This document shows positions 37,979 through 45,977 of a stretch of 50,845 nucleotides of DNA, piece by piece. A program made the position numbers and the translations under genes. Origin of the DNA: an uncultured Bacteroidales bacterium (lineage in GTDB: Bacteria > Bacteroidota > Bacteroidia > Bacteroidales > FEN-979); assembly GCA_903916595.1 (NCBI GenBank), contig CAIWXI010000078.1:1-50845 (forward strand), in the 5' to 3' direction. The notes below the pieces were generated by a model, which saw only the letters and a program-made list of their open reading frames with translations, was not told the origin of the DNA and made no database searches. How positions within the stretch are numbered: position 1 is the first letter of the stretch; each line of letters opens with the position of its first letter.

Positions 37979-38866
37979 TTATATCAAATCGTACCCCTTA
38001 TCGATAAAGCGCTTCATCACAGGCCTGTAACTGTCGATACGCCGGTCGCGTAAAAACGGCCAGTGCATGCGGATCTCATCGATGAGCCCAAGATTGAGTT
38101 CCTGAACATGCACTTCTTCTGTGTCATGCGAAGCCTGGAAGATAAGGTCTCCGAAAGGCGAAGAGACGAAAGATCCACCCCAGAAATTCATGGAGCCTTC
38201 GAGGCCTGTACGGTTCGCGCTCACCACGTATACCCCGTTTGCGACGGCATGCCCTCTTTGAATGGTCTGCCAGGCCTGGTATTGCTGGCGGTTGGTTTCT
38301 GAATCCTGGTTTACAGCCCAGCCAATCGCGGTGGGGTAGAAAATAATCTCCGCACCTTTCAGGGCCACAATGCGGGCTGCTTCGGGATACCACTGGTCCC
38401 AGCAGATGAGTGTACCTATACAGCCATACCTTGTCTTAAACACCTTGTACCCTCCATCACCCGGAGTAAAATAAAATTTCTCGTAATAGCCCGGATCATC
38501 CGGAATATGGTGCTTGCGATACTTGCCAAGATATTTCCCGTCGGCATCAATCACGGCAACCGTATTGTGGTATATGCCTTGAGCACGTTTCTCAAACAAT
38601 GAAGCCACGATCACTGCCTTAAGCTCCATTGCAATTTCCTGAAAGATAGTTGTTGAAGGCCCGGGAACAGCCTCCGCCAGGGAGAAATAATCGTAGTTCT
38701 CTTCCCAACAGAAGTATGTCGACAAGAACAACTCCTGCAGACAGATGATCTGTGCCCCTTTCGCTGAAGCTTCCCTGATCAGCCTGATCGATTTTTCGAG
38801 GTTGCCGGTTTTGTCTGCGACGCAACTCATCTGGACCAACCCAACCCTGACTTTTTTTTCCAACAT
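37979..38866 (-). CDS. aguB: N-carbamoylputrescine amidase
   Basis: A 295-residue nitrilase-superfamily hydrolase. The catalytic triad is E45 (ICLQELFL), K118 (GKYRKHHIPD) and C155 (TLICWDQWYPEAAR), with the second Glu in the expected position. YFTPGDGGYKVF and IFYPTAIGW motifs match the AguB subgroup. It hydrolyses N-carbamoylputrescine to putrescine, CO2 and ammonia. It is followed by aguA after 21 bases, so the pair is the agmatine branch of putrescine synthesis. Full length, start ATG 38866; upstream lies the T9SS gene on the same strand. Confidence 0.95.
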   Translation of the reverse strand: MLEKKVRVGLVQMSCVADKTGNLEKSIRLIREASAKGAQIICLQELFLSTYFCWEENYDYFSLAEAVPGPSTTIFQEIAMELKAVIVASLFEKRAQGIYHNTVAVIDADGKYLGKYRKHHIPDDPGYYEKFYFTPGDGGYKVFKTRYGCIGTLICWDQWYPEAARIVALKGAEIIFYPTAIGWAVNQDSETNRQQYQAWQTIQRGHAVANGVYVVSANRTGLEGSMNFWGGSFVSSPFGDLIFQASHDTEEVHVQELNLGLIDEIRMHWPFLRDRRIDSYRPVMKRFIDKGYDLI

Positions 38867-38885
38867 CCGCAGTAAATATTATTCT

Positions 38886-39821
38886 TTAAAAACCAAGCAG
38901 GAACTTTTTAGTGTACATCATGCCGTCGTGCTGCACAGTCAATAAATATACTCCCTGCTTTAGCCCGTTATAGGGGATTATCATCCGGTCTGTGGCAATT
39001 TCTGCCGGACCCTGAGTGAACGCAAGTCTCCCTGTGATATCATACAACCGTGAAATTACATTCTGTGTTGAGGAAAATTCGCAGAATACGATCAAACGAC
39101 TGGTTTCTTTATCCTGGTAAACCGAAATACCCGATGCAGGATCCTGCCCGTGTTCGCCCACCGTATAATCCAGAGACAAATCATCTACATACAGCGTTGT
39201 ATTGGGATGCATATCGGTTTGAGCACTGGATAAGATAATGATATTCATCGTATCTGGATTGATATTATTAAAATAGTTGATCCAGGCAGAAAAATGGGTC
39301 CAGTCATTCACCGCGGTCCTGGTGCTGAAAAATCCACCGGCAATAGTATCCTTTACTCCTCCGGTTGTTTTATAAAGTAGAATACCCATAGCGCAGGAAT
39401 CTCCGCCCACTGGAGAATACTTGTAATAGCCCATAAGATGAGTAGGCTGATCTGTAATCGGCACTCCTCCTGTAACTGAAAAAGTCTGGTTGATAATGTC
39501 GATGGCAAGCTGCCCCAGGGTCATGAAACCAGGAGCATTAAAAGCAGCACCGGGGAGGGCAATATTTTGAGTGGTGAGTTTTGCCGAATATGTACCGGCA
39601 TGGTGATCAGTGGACCTGAATACTACGGTTTTTCCGAAAATGGGAATGCTCATTAACGTCGCATTAGGCGTGGCCCATGAAACAGGATCGCTATAGCTGG
39701 AATGGACATCCCATGACTCAAAATCTCCATTGGGGACAGGTGTCTGTGACTTTACTGTGCCTGAAAGACCTGAAGCCAGTAATAATGCTGACACCAGGAC
39801 AAAAAACATGGAATTTTTCAT
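38886..39821 (-). CDS. T9SS cargo protein with carbohydrate-binding-like domain
   Basis: A 311-residue exported protein: signal peptide (MKNSMFFVLVSALLLASGLSGTVKSQ), then a beta-sandwich with VPNGDFESWDVHSSYSDPVSWATPN (the start typical of carbohydrate-binding-like domains in Bacteroidota glycan-related proteins) to about residue 215, and a T9SS type A-like C-terminal domain from about 225 (LIVFCEFSSTQNVISRLYDITGRLAFT ... GLKQGVYLLTVQHDGMMYTKKFLL). It ends with a short tail after KKFLLGF. Probably translocated by T9SS to the surface. The function of the N-terminal domain is unclear. Divergent from the PorE-like gene and 19 bases upstream of aguB on the same strand. Confidence 0.85.
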   Translation of the reverse strand: MKNSMFFVLVSALLLASGLSGTVKSQTPVPNGDFESWDVHSSYSDPVSWATPNATLMSIPIFGKTVVFRSTDHHAGTYSAKLTTQNIALPGAAFNAPGFMTLGQLAIDIINQTFSVTGGVPITDQPTHLMGYYKYSPVGGDSCAMGILLYKTTGGVKDTIAGGFFSTRTAVNDWTHFSAWINYFNNINPDTMNIIILSSAQTDMHPNTTLYVDDLSLDYTVGEHGQDPASGISVYQDKETSRLIVFCEFSSTQNVISRLYDITGRLAFTQGPAEIATDRMIIPYNGLKQGVYLLTVQHDGMMYTKKFLLGF

Positions 39822-39875
39822 ATATACGCAGCCTCCGTTTCTTCGTTTAAACTGTAAAGTTAAAACAAAACCTCC

Positions 39876-39883
39876 TAACTTTG
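39876..39883 (+). promoter_or_regulatory. Putative -7 element, PorE-like gene
   Basis: TAACTTTG, 15 bases upstream of the ATG at 39899. No clear -33. Confidence 0.48.
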
Positions 39884-39898
39884 GAAAAATAATTCCTT

Positions 39899-41878
39899 AT
39901 GCGGCCCTGCCTTTTTTCTATTTTGCTGATGACTTTTTTTTCGTTGGCCTGCATGTCGCCGGCTAGCGGAATGTATGGAGACTCCTGCAAAGTAACCCTC
40001 GATAAAAAGCTTGAAAAAAAATATAACGACGCTACCCTAAGTTTCAAACATGGCAATTTCGTAAACACGACTATACTCCTCAAGGAAGTCCTCAGGGACG
40101 AGCCAAACTGTACCGATGCAGCCTATCTGATGGGTCTGGCTGATATTAAAAAAACTGAACCTAACTACAAGGATGCCGAAAAATGGTTTCTCCAAGTACT
40201 CAGCGCCTGCCCGTTTTACGATATTTACCTGTATTTTTATTTAGGTCAGATTGCATATGGGGCCGATCGTTACGGGGATGCGGTGAAATACCTTGAGATT
40301 TTCCTGAAAGATGTAGACAAGATCAAAAGCGATGAAGATTACAACAAAGCAATGGAACTCTTTAAATATTCGGGGTTCACCGTTGATGCGCTGGCCCATC
40401 CGGTGCCTTTTGACCCTCAGGTAGTAGGTGGAATTTCCACCGACCGGGATGAGTACCTTCCTATTCTTTCTCCCGACAACCAGGTGGCCCTGTTTACAAG
40501 GGTGGTAAAGCTTGAAGGGGATAAAAATTCGGTAGTTTCCTCAACCCGGGTTAAAGAGAAATTCATGTTCAGCGACCAGGAAAAAGACGGCAGCTATGGC
40601 CCGGGCGAGGAAATGCCCGAACCTTTTAATATTCAGGATAATGAAGGAGGCGCCACGCTCACGGCCGATAACAACAGCTTGTTCTATACTGTATGCAAAT
40701 ACGACAATGCCAAGCATTATCTGAACTGCGATATCTATCATTCCGAACGGGTAAATGGCGACTGGACTCCCATTAAAAGTGTGAGTGACAAGATAAACCT
40801 GCCCTATTCATGGGAATCGCAACCAAGCATCTCGGCCGATGGGAGGACCTTGTATTTTGTAAGCGACCGCCAGGGCGGATTCGGGGGCTATGACATTTAC
40901 CGTTCTATTAAAAATGAAAGTGGCGAATGGGGAACACCTATAAACATGGGTCCGGTAATCAATTCGAAAGGCAATGAAAAATCTCCTTTTATTCATCCCG
41001 ATGGTAAAACTCTTTATTTTTCGACTGATGGCTGGGTTGGTCTCGGAGGGTATGACATTTTTTATTCGAGGATAAATGATAACGGCATCTGGTCAAAACC
41101 GAAGAACATAGGCTATCCGATCAATTCACCCGATGATGAGATTGGTTTCTTTGTAAGCACTGACGGGACCAAGGGATTCTTCGCCTCTAATAAATATAAC
41201 AGTAAGGGCGGATGGGACTTGTATTCCTTTAATCTTTATCAGGATGCCAGACCCGACAGGATATTATTCCTTAAGGGTACAGTTCGTGACGAAAATACAA
41301 CTGAACCGGTAAAAGCAACAATAGAGCTCAAAAATGTGGAAACGAAGAAGGTAGAGGAGATCCCCCTGGACTCAAATACAGGAAATTATGTCGCCGTAAC
41401 ACCCTACAATAATAATTATGTAATGACTGTAAAAAAGGAAGGATTCGTTTATGAGACGAAGTATATCGCGAAGGTCGACAGCTCCCATCCTGCCGTGAGG
41501 AAAGTGGATGTGGAGATCAAGCCCATAGAGCTCAACCAATCATACAGGATCAACGATATTTATTTTAGTTTTAACAAGTTCGATCTCTCAGATGAGTCGA
41601 TGTTCGTGCTTGACCAGCTGATTGAATTTCTGAGCGAAAATCCAGGCATCTTCATACAGATACAGGGTCATACCGACAATATCGGTAATGACGCCGACAA
41701 CATGAGACTTTCCGACCACCGTGCACGCTCGGTTTACAATTATTTTGTTCTGCGGGGGATATCCTCATCACGCCTTACGTATAAAGGTTTCGGCAAAACA
41801 ATGCCTGTAACCGGTAACGACACGGAGGAAGGGCGGGCAAGGAACAGACGGACGGTGTTTGTGATAACAAAGAAATAG
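39899..41878 (+). CDS. PorE-like OmpA-family lipoprotein
   Basis: A 659-residue lipoprotein with lipidated Cys18 (LLMTFFSLAC). Order of domains: TPR-like helices (about 35-130, with DAAYLMGLADIKKTEPNYKDAEKWF and YLGQIAYGADRYGDAVKYL), a WD40-like/PD40 propeller (about 165-435; SISADGRTLYFVSDRQGGFGGYDIYRS and FIHPDGKTLYFSTDGWVGLGGYDIFYSR), a carboxypeptidase-regulatory-like domain (GTVRDENTTEPVKATIEL) and a C-terminal OmpA peptidoglycan-binding domain (INDIYFSFNKFDLSDESM ... IQGHTDNIGNDADNMRLSDHRARSVYNYF). This is the layout of PorE of Porphyromonas gingivalis, which anchors the T9SS to peptidoglycan. The stop TAG lies in a TAGCGAAA octamer. Paralogues with other roles cannot be excluded. Confidence 0.9.
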   Translation: MRPCLFSILLMTFFSLACMSPASGMYGDSCKVTLDKKLEKKYNDATLSFKHGNFVNTTILLKEVLRDEPNCTDAAYLMGLADIKKTEPNYKDAEKWFLQVLSACPFYDIYLYFYLGQIAYGADRYGDAVKYLEIFLKDVDKIKSDEDYNKAMELFKYSGFTVDALAHPVPFDPQVVGGISTDRDEYLPILSPDNQVALFTRVVKLEGDKNSVVSSTRVKEKFMFSDQEKDGSYGPGEEMPEPFNIQDNEGGATLTADNNSLFYTVCKYDNAKHYLNCDIYHSERVNGDWTPIKSVSDKINLPYSWESQPSISADGRTLYFVSDRQGGFGGYDIYRSIKNESGEWGTPINMGPVINSKGNEKSPFIHPDGKTLYFSTDGWVGLGGYDIFYSRINDNGIWSKPKNIGYPINSPDDEIGFFVSTDGTKGFFASNKYNSKGGWDLYSFNLYQDARPDRILFLKGTVRDENTTEPVKATIELKNVETKKVEEIPLDSNTGNYVAVTPYNNNYVMTVKKEGFVYETKYIAKVDSSHPAVRKVDVEIKPIELNQSYRINDIYFSFNKFDLSDESMFVLDQLIEFLSENPGIFIQIQGHTDNIGNDADNMRLSDHRARSVYNYFVLRGISSSRLTYKGFGKTMPVTGNDTEEGRARNRRTVFVITKK

Positions 41879-41942
41879 CGAAATGGTGAAATAGCGAAAT
41901 AGCGAAATATCTGACATCCGACATCTGCCATCTGCCATCCGG
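41876..41942. repeat. Octamer plus heptamer arrays, convergent junction
   Basis: TAGCGAAA/TGGTGAAA octamers (41876-41908), beginning in the PorE-like stop codon, fuse directly to gacatct/gccatct heptamers (41909-41942) that end at the ribH stop. Confidence 0.9.
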
Positions 41943-41945
41943 CAC

Positions 41946-42413
41946 CTACTCCCCAAGCGCTTTTATCACATTCGCCATCTCTATCGCTGCCAATGCCGCG
42001 TCAAACCCTTTGTTCCCGCCTTTTGTTCCGGCTCTTTCGATGGCCTGTTCAATGTTGTCTGTAGTAAGTACGCCAAAAATCACGGGAATGCCAGAATCCA
42101 TTGATGCGGAGGCCACGCCTTTAGACACTTCAGCCGAAACATAGTCGAAATGAGGTGTCGCGCCGCGGATAACAGCTCCCAGGCAGATTACGGCGTCGTA
42201 TTTACCAGTGACTGCAAGTTTTTTTGCCAAAAGGGGGATTTCAAATGAGCCCGGGGCCCATACCAGGTCGATAGCTTCCTCCTCAGCGCCATGACGCTTG
42301 AGACCATCAAGACATCCACTCAGCAGTTTGCCGCTGATAAACTCGTTGAACCTCGCGATCACAATTGCAAATTTCAGCCCTTTGGCATCCAGTTTTCCTT
42401 CTATTGTCTTCAT
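41946..42413 (-). CDS. ribH: 6,7-dimethyl-8-ribityllumazine synthase
   Basis: A 155-residue lumazine synthase, the penultimate step of riboflavin synthesis (condensation of dihydroxybutanone phosphate with the aminopyrimidine). Motifs: [11 protein letters not shown] (N-terminal), [46 protein letters not shown] and a late [11 protein letters not shown]. Full length; probably a 60-mer or smaller assembly. Last gene of the rib operon, 56 bases after ribBA across a short repeat. Confidence 0.97.
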   Translation of the reverse strand: MKTIEGKLDAKGLKFAIVIARFNEFISGKLLSGCLDGLKRHGAEEEAIDLVWAPGSFEIPLLAKKLAVTGKYDAVICLGAVIRGATPHFDYVSAEVSKGVASASMDSGIPVIFGVLTTDNIEQAIERAGTKGGNKGFDAALAAIEMANVIKALGE

Positions 42414-42435
42414 GTTATTAGTTGTTAGTTTTTAA

Positions 42436-42467
42436 TCAGATGGCAGATATCAGATATCAGACATCCG
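42436..42467. repeat. GATATCA heptamers between ribBA and ribH
   Basis: cagatgg, cagatat, cagatat, cagacat units. The ribBA stop codon is 5 bases from the array edge. Confidence 0.85.
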
Positions 42468-42469
42468 CT

Positions 42470-43708
42470 TTAGCTTCTTCCCAGCTCGCCTACTTTCACC
42501 TCCTCAAGTACCAGCATATGCCCCATTTTTTCCTTCTTGGTGCGTAGGTATTTGAGATTGCGCGAATGTTTAATGATCTGAATGGGAATCCTCTCCACGA
42601 TCTCAAGCCCGAAACCATGAATACCCGACAGTTTTTTTGGGTTGTTTGTAAGTAATTTAATCTTTTTAATGCCCAGGTCGGCCAGTATCTCGGCCCCTGT
42701 GCCATAATCCCGGAGGTCGGCGGCAAAACCAAGTGCATTGTTAGCTTCTACCGTATCCATTCCCTTATCCTGAAGCGAGTATGCCTTCATCTTATTCGGA
42801 AAGCCAATCCCCCGCCCCTCCTGCCGCATATAAAGCAAAACCCCGCTTCCTTCCTTCACGATAGCTTTCATGGCATAATCAAGCTGGTCGCCACAGTCGC
42901 AGCGCATCGATCCGAACACATCGCCGGTAAGGCATTCCGAATGAACCCTCACCAACACAGGTTCCTGCCCATTCACCTTACCCCTTACAAGAGCGAGATG
43001 GTTTTCGCCCGTGATCTTGCTCACATAACTGTATGCGATAAATTCCCCGTATTTCGTTGGCATCTGCACTACAGCCTCGCGCTGAATAATCTTTTCGGTC
43101 TGCCTGCGGTAATCGATCAGGTCTTTTATTGTGATGATCTTAAGCTTATGCTTTTTAACATATTCCATCAGTTCTGGCACTCTGGCCATGGAGCCATCCT
43201 CATTCATAATTTCACAAATGACTCCTGCAGGATAAAGGCCTGCCATTTTAGCCAGGTCTACAGATGCTTCGGTATGCCCTGCCCTTACAAGCACGCCACC
43301 TTCCTTGTATTCAATAGGAAAGATGTGCCCCGGCCGGGTAAAGTCTCTGGCCCCTGACCTGAGGTCGAGAACTTTCTTTATCGTGAGCGCCCTTTCATGT
43401 GCCGATATCCCGGTAGTACATTCAATGGCATCAATAGACACCGTGAAAGCAGTACGGTTAGGATCGGTATTTTTGCTAACCATACGATCGATATTCAGTT
43501 CTTCGAGCCGATCGCGGACTACAGGCAGGCAGATAAGGCCACCACCGTGCTTTGCCATGAAATTAATGATATCAGGAGTGATTTTTTCAGCAGCAACAAC
43601 CAGGTCGCCTTCGTTTTCGCGATCCTCATCATCCACAACAACAATCATCCTGCCTTTGCGAAATTCATCAATTGCTTCTTCTATAGTGTTGAAAGTATAT
43701 TCAGTCAT
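42470..43708 (-). CDS. ribBA: Bifunctional DHBP synthase / GTP cyclohydrolase II
   Basis: A 412-residue RibBA that supplies both riboflavin precursors. The N-terminal DHBP synthase half has VVDDEDRENEGDLVVAAEKI and GHTEASVDLAKMAGL (Mg-binding and ribulose-5-phosphate sites). The GTP cyclohydrolase II half begins about residue 215 with the zinc Cys set RVHSECLTGDVFGSMRCDCGDQL and GVLLYMRQEGRGIGF, then LGIKKIKLLTNNPKKL. Both active sites look complete. Start ATG 43708, 20 bases after ribE; co-transcribed with it. Confidence 0.97.
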   Translation of the reverse strand: MTEYTFNTIEEAIDEFRKGRMIVVVDDEDRENEGDLVVAAEKITPDIINFMAKHGGGLICLPVVRDRLEELNIDRMVSKNTDPNRTAFTVSIDAIECTTGISAHERALTIKKVLDLRSGARDFTRPGHIFPIEYKEGGVLVRAGHTEASVDLAKMAGLYPAGVICEIMNEDGSMARVPELMEYVKKHKLKIITIKDLIDYRRQTEKIIQREAVVQMPTKYGEFIAYSYVSKITGENHLALVRGKVNGQEPVLVRVHSECLTGDVFGSMRCDCGDQLDYAMKAIVKEGSGVLLYMRQEGRGIGFPNKMKAYSLQDKGMDTVEANNALGFAADLRDYGTGAEILADLGIKKIKLLTNNPKKLSGIHGFGLEIVERIPIQIIKHSRNLKYLRTKKEKMGHMLVLEEVKVGELGRS

Positions 43709-43728
43709 AGTAGTTTAATTTCCTTGTT

Positions 43729-44367
43729 TCAGAATCCGTGCTTATCGAGAAACTCCTTGTCAATTCTGCTTTCTGAGCCTGGAATTCCGGTAAATCTTTC
43801 GATGTATTTTGCGACCATATCGCATTCAATGTTCAGAGTATCTCCCGGCTTTTTATTTCTGAGCGTGGTAACCGCCATGGTATGTGGAATCAGTGAGACA
43901 TCAAATGAAACCTCATCCACATGAACCACTGTCAGGCTAATGCCATCAAGGGAAACAGATCCTTTGGGGATCATATAGCGAAGTATGTCATGACCAGCTT
44001 TCATGGTGATCCACACGGCATTATCTTCTTTTTTTATCTGGCGGATGACTCCGGTACCGTCGATATGACCAGATACAAGATGCCCCCCGAGCCTTGATGA
44101 AAGCATGAGAGCCCTTTCAAGATTTACCTCACTTCCAGGTTTCAGAATTCCAAGGTTGGTTTTACGCATGGTTTCAGGCATGATATCAACCGTGAACGAA
44201 TTCAGGTTTAGAGCGGTGACGGTAAGACAGGCGCCATTTGTATTGACGCTGTCGCCCAACTTCAGATCCGACGCTACCACATCCGCCGTGATTAACATGG
44301 AAAAGGAGCTGGTCCCTTTAGTCACATTTTTAACAACCCCGACTTCTTCAATAATACCTGTAAACAT
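43729..44367 (-). CDS. ribE: Riboflavin synthase, alpha subunit
   Basis: A 212-residue riboflavin synthase made of two tandem lumazine-binding barrels: MFTGIIEEVGVVKNV ... GDSVNTNGACLTV (first) and MLSSRLGGHLVSGHIDGTG ... GSVSLDGISLTV (second). It converts two 6,7-dimethyl-8-ribityllumazines into riboflavin and an aminopyrimidine. Full length, ATG 44367. Second gene of the rib operon; a 19-unit CGTACAT array separates it from ribD. Confidence 0.97.
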   Translation of the reverse strand: MFTGIIEEVGVVKNVTKGTSSFSMLITADVVASDLKLGDSVNTNGACLTVTALNLNSFTVDIMPETMRKTNLGILKPGSEVNLERALMLSSRLGGHLVSGHIDGTGVIRQIKKEDNAVWITMKAGHDILRYMIPKGSVSLDGISLTVVHVDEVSFDVSLIPHTMAVTTLRNKKPGDTLNIECDMVAKYIERFTGIPGSESRIDKEFLDKHGF

Positions 44368-44388
44368 CCTGGCGCCATTGTGTTAATT

Positions 44389-44524
44389 CGTAAATCGTAC
44401 ATCGTACATCGTACATCGTACATCGTAAATCGTACATCGTAAATCGTACATCGTACATCGTACATCGTACATCGTAAATCGTACATCGTACATCGTACAT
44501 CGTACATCGTACATCGTACATCGT
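44389..44524. repeat. CGTACAT heptamer array, about 19 units
   Basis: About nineteen CGTACAT units with a few CGTAAAT variants between ribD and ribE. The ribD TGA is 8 bases from the array. Same family as 33374-33505 (reverse complement) and 21410-21450. Confidence 0.95.
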
Positions 44525-44531
44525 TCCTGCA

Positions 44532-45623
44532 TCACTTCAAATATCCTTCAATCATCAAATCTGCTCCTATCTTGCGAACCCGCATGGCATACAGATTCAT
44601 CGCGTCCTCCATCGCTCCGATACCGGCCCCGCCTACCGGTGTAGGGGCTGAAGCTCCTCCGAGTATTTTGGGTGCAATAAACGCGACAACCTTGTCGACC
44701 AGCCCATACTTTAATGCCGAGAACGCCAGTGTGCTGCCTCCTTCGAGCAGTATCCCGTCAATATCCATTCGGCCGAGCTGGTCAAACAGAAAATGCAGGT
44801 CGACCCGATTATCCTTTTCGGGACAAATCAAAACCTGCGAACCTCTTCTCCTTAACTCAATGACCTTGCCTTTATCGGCTTTTTCGGTCGTTGCAATAAG
44901 GCAAAGCTGTGGTTCGCTGCTAAGCGCCTTTGCTTCCATGGAAATCCTGAGGTGAGAATCAGCAATGATCTTTATTGGCTGTTTAAACTTTCTTCCGGCC
45001 AGTCTCACATTCAGCATGGGGTCGTCATAAATTACAGTATTCACGCCTACCATGACCGAGCTTATGCTATGCCGGAGCCGATGTACAATTTTTCTCGATT
45101 CCTCTCCGGTAATCCAGCGTGATGCATTATCTACAGTAGCAATTTTACCATCAAGGGTCATGGCGTATTTAAATACCACGAAAGGTTTACGGGTAGTGAT
45201 AAATTTAATGAATACCTCGTTCAGCTTTTTGCTTTCGCTTTCGAGAATGCCCGTTTGTACAGCGATTCCGTGATGCTGCAGAATTGCAACGCCCTTGCCG
45301 TTTACCAGTTGGTTGGGGTCCTGCAGCCCGATTAACACCTTTTTAATACCACTGCGGATGATAAGGTCGGTGCAGGGAGGCGTTTTACCGTGATGACTAC
45401 AGGGTTCAAGGTTCACGTATAAATCGGCTCCATTTGCCTGCTCTCCGGCCACGGATATTGCTATGACTTCAGCATGATCTCCGCCAAATTCCTTATGCCA
45501 GCCTTCACCAACGATTTTCCCGTCTTTCACAACTACCGCACCAACCATAGGGTTAGGGGAAACAAATCCCCTGCCTCTGGAGGCAATGACCAGTGCACGT
45601 CTCATGTATTTATTGGCAGTCAT
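44532..45623 (-). CDS. ribD: Bifunctional diaminohydroxyphosphoribosylaminopyrimidine deaminase/reductase
   Basis: A 363-residue RibD. ATG 45623 (MTANKYMRRALVIASRGRG) gives the usual N-terminus; the frame extends upstream through the riboswitch terminator, so starts before about 45660 are excluded, and 45626 or 45650 are alternatives. Deaminase zinc site: H50-A-E52 and PCSHHGKTPPC (C75, C84), with SPNPMVGAVVV. The reductase half (from about 145) has RPFVVFKYAMTLDGKIA, VMVGVNTVIYDDPMLNVRL and ILLEGGSTLAFSAL. It carries out the second and third steps of riboflavin synthesis. First gene of the rib operon under FMN control. Confidence 0.95.
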   Translation of the reverse strand: MTANKYMRRALVIASRGRGFVSPNPMVGAVVVKDGKIVGEGWHKEFGGDHAEVIAISVAGEQANGADLYVNLEPCSHHGKTPPCTDLIIRSGIKKVLIGLQDPNQLVNGKGVAILQHHGIAVQTGILESESKKLNEVFIKFITTRKPFVVFKYAMTLDGKIATVDNASRWITGEESRKIVHRLRHSISSVMVGVNTVIYDDPMLNVRLAGRKFKQPIKIIADSHLRISMEAKALSSEPQLCLIATTEKADKGKVIELRRRGSQVLICPEKDNRVDLHFLFDQLGRMDIDGILLEGGSTLAFSALKYGLVDKVVAFIAPKILGGASAPTPVGGAGIGAMEDAMNLYAMRVRKIGADLMIEGYLK

Positions 45624-45661
45624 CATTTCTTTGCTTTCAGGCAGGGGCATGGCCTGACAAT

Positions 45662-45698
45662 AAAAAAACAGAGCCCCAAAACTAATTTCAGGGCTCTG
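45662..45698 (-). terminator. FMN riboswitch terminator
   Basis: On the minus strand CAGAGCCC (45698-45691), a 14-base loop and GGGCTCTG (45676-45669) precede seven T residues (45668-45662): a standard intrinsic terminator between the aptamer and the ribD start codon. Confidence 0.9.
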
Positions 45699-45740
45699 AG
45701 TAAAACCAAAAAACATGAGGGTAAACCACCTCAATATCCA

Positions 45741-45880
45741 AAGTCTTCTTCCATCCAGACTATAACTGTCGGTACCGTAGTTTCAACGGTTCCCTCTGGA
45801 AATCAAAGATGAATAAACATCCATCAATTTTCAGAATAGCGGACTTTACCGCCGATCGGGAATTTCACCCTGCCCTGAAG
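45741..45880 (-). ncRNA. FMN riboswitch (RFN element)
   Basis: The minus strand carries the RFN core: the 5' stretch cagggcagggtgaaattccc, gatcggcggtaaagtccgc, then accgacagttatagtctgg and atggaagaagac at the 3' end. P1 is formed by TCTTC and GAAGA. It lies upstream of ribD and so should turn off the rib operon when FMN is abundant. The 5' strand of the aptamer (TTCAGGGC) is exactly complementary to GCCCTGAA in the terminator, giving an antiterminator. Confidence 0.95.
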
Positions 45881-45916
45881 ATATGTAACAATAAAGAACA
45901 AAAACCAATTCCTGTA

Positions 45917-45949
45917 CAAAGATACACAATTTTATCAATTGTGAAACAA
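45917..45949 (-). promoter_or_regulatory. rib operon promoter
   Basis: The minus strand has TATCTTTG (45924-45917) with TTG 22 bases further upstream (45949-45947). It lies about 37 bases before the aptamer, as expected for the riboswitch promoter. Confidence 0.58.
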
Positions 45950-45977
45950 TTAACATTTATTTTTTTGTGTTAAAAGT

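Larger units (their letters stand above)
45627..45977. other. 351-base rib operon leader region
   Basis: Contains the riboswitch, its terminator and the upstream promoter; the stretch beyond about 45930 separates the operon from the T9SS gene that ends at 45978. No other gene is seen. Confidence 0.8.

Noticed and set aside
44389-44524. Rho-independent terminator in the rib operon
   Set aside because: The array has no G+C-rich stem followed by T residues, and the operon genes downstream need transcription through it.
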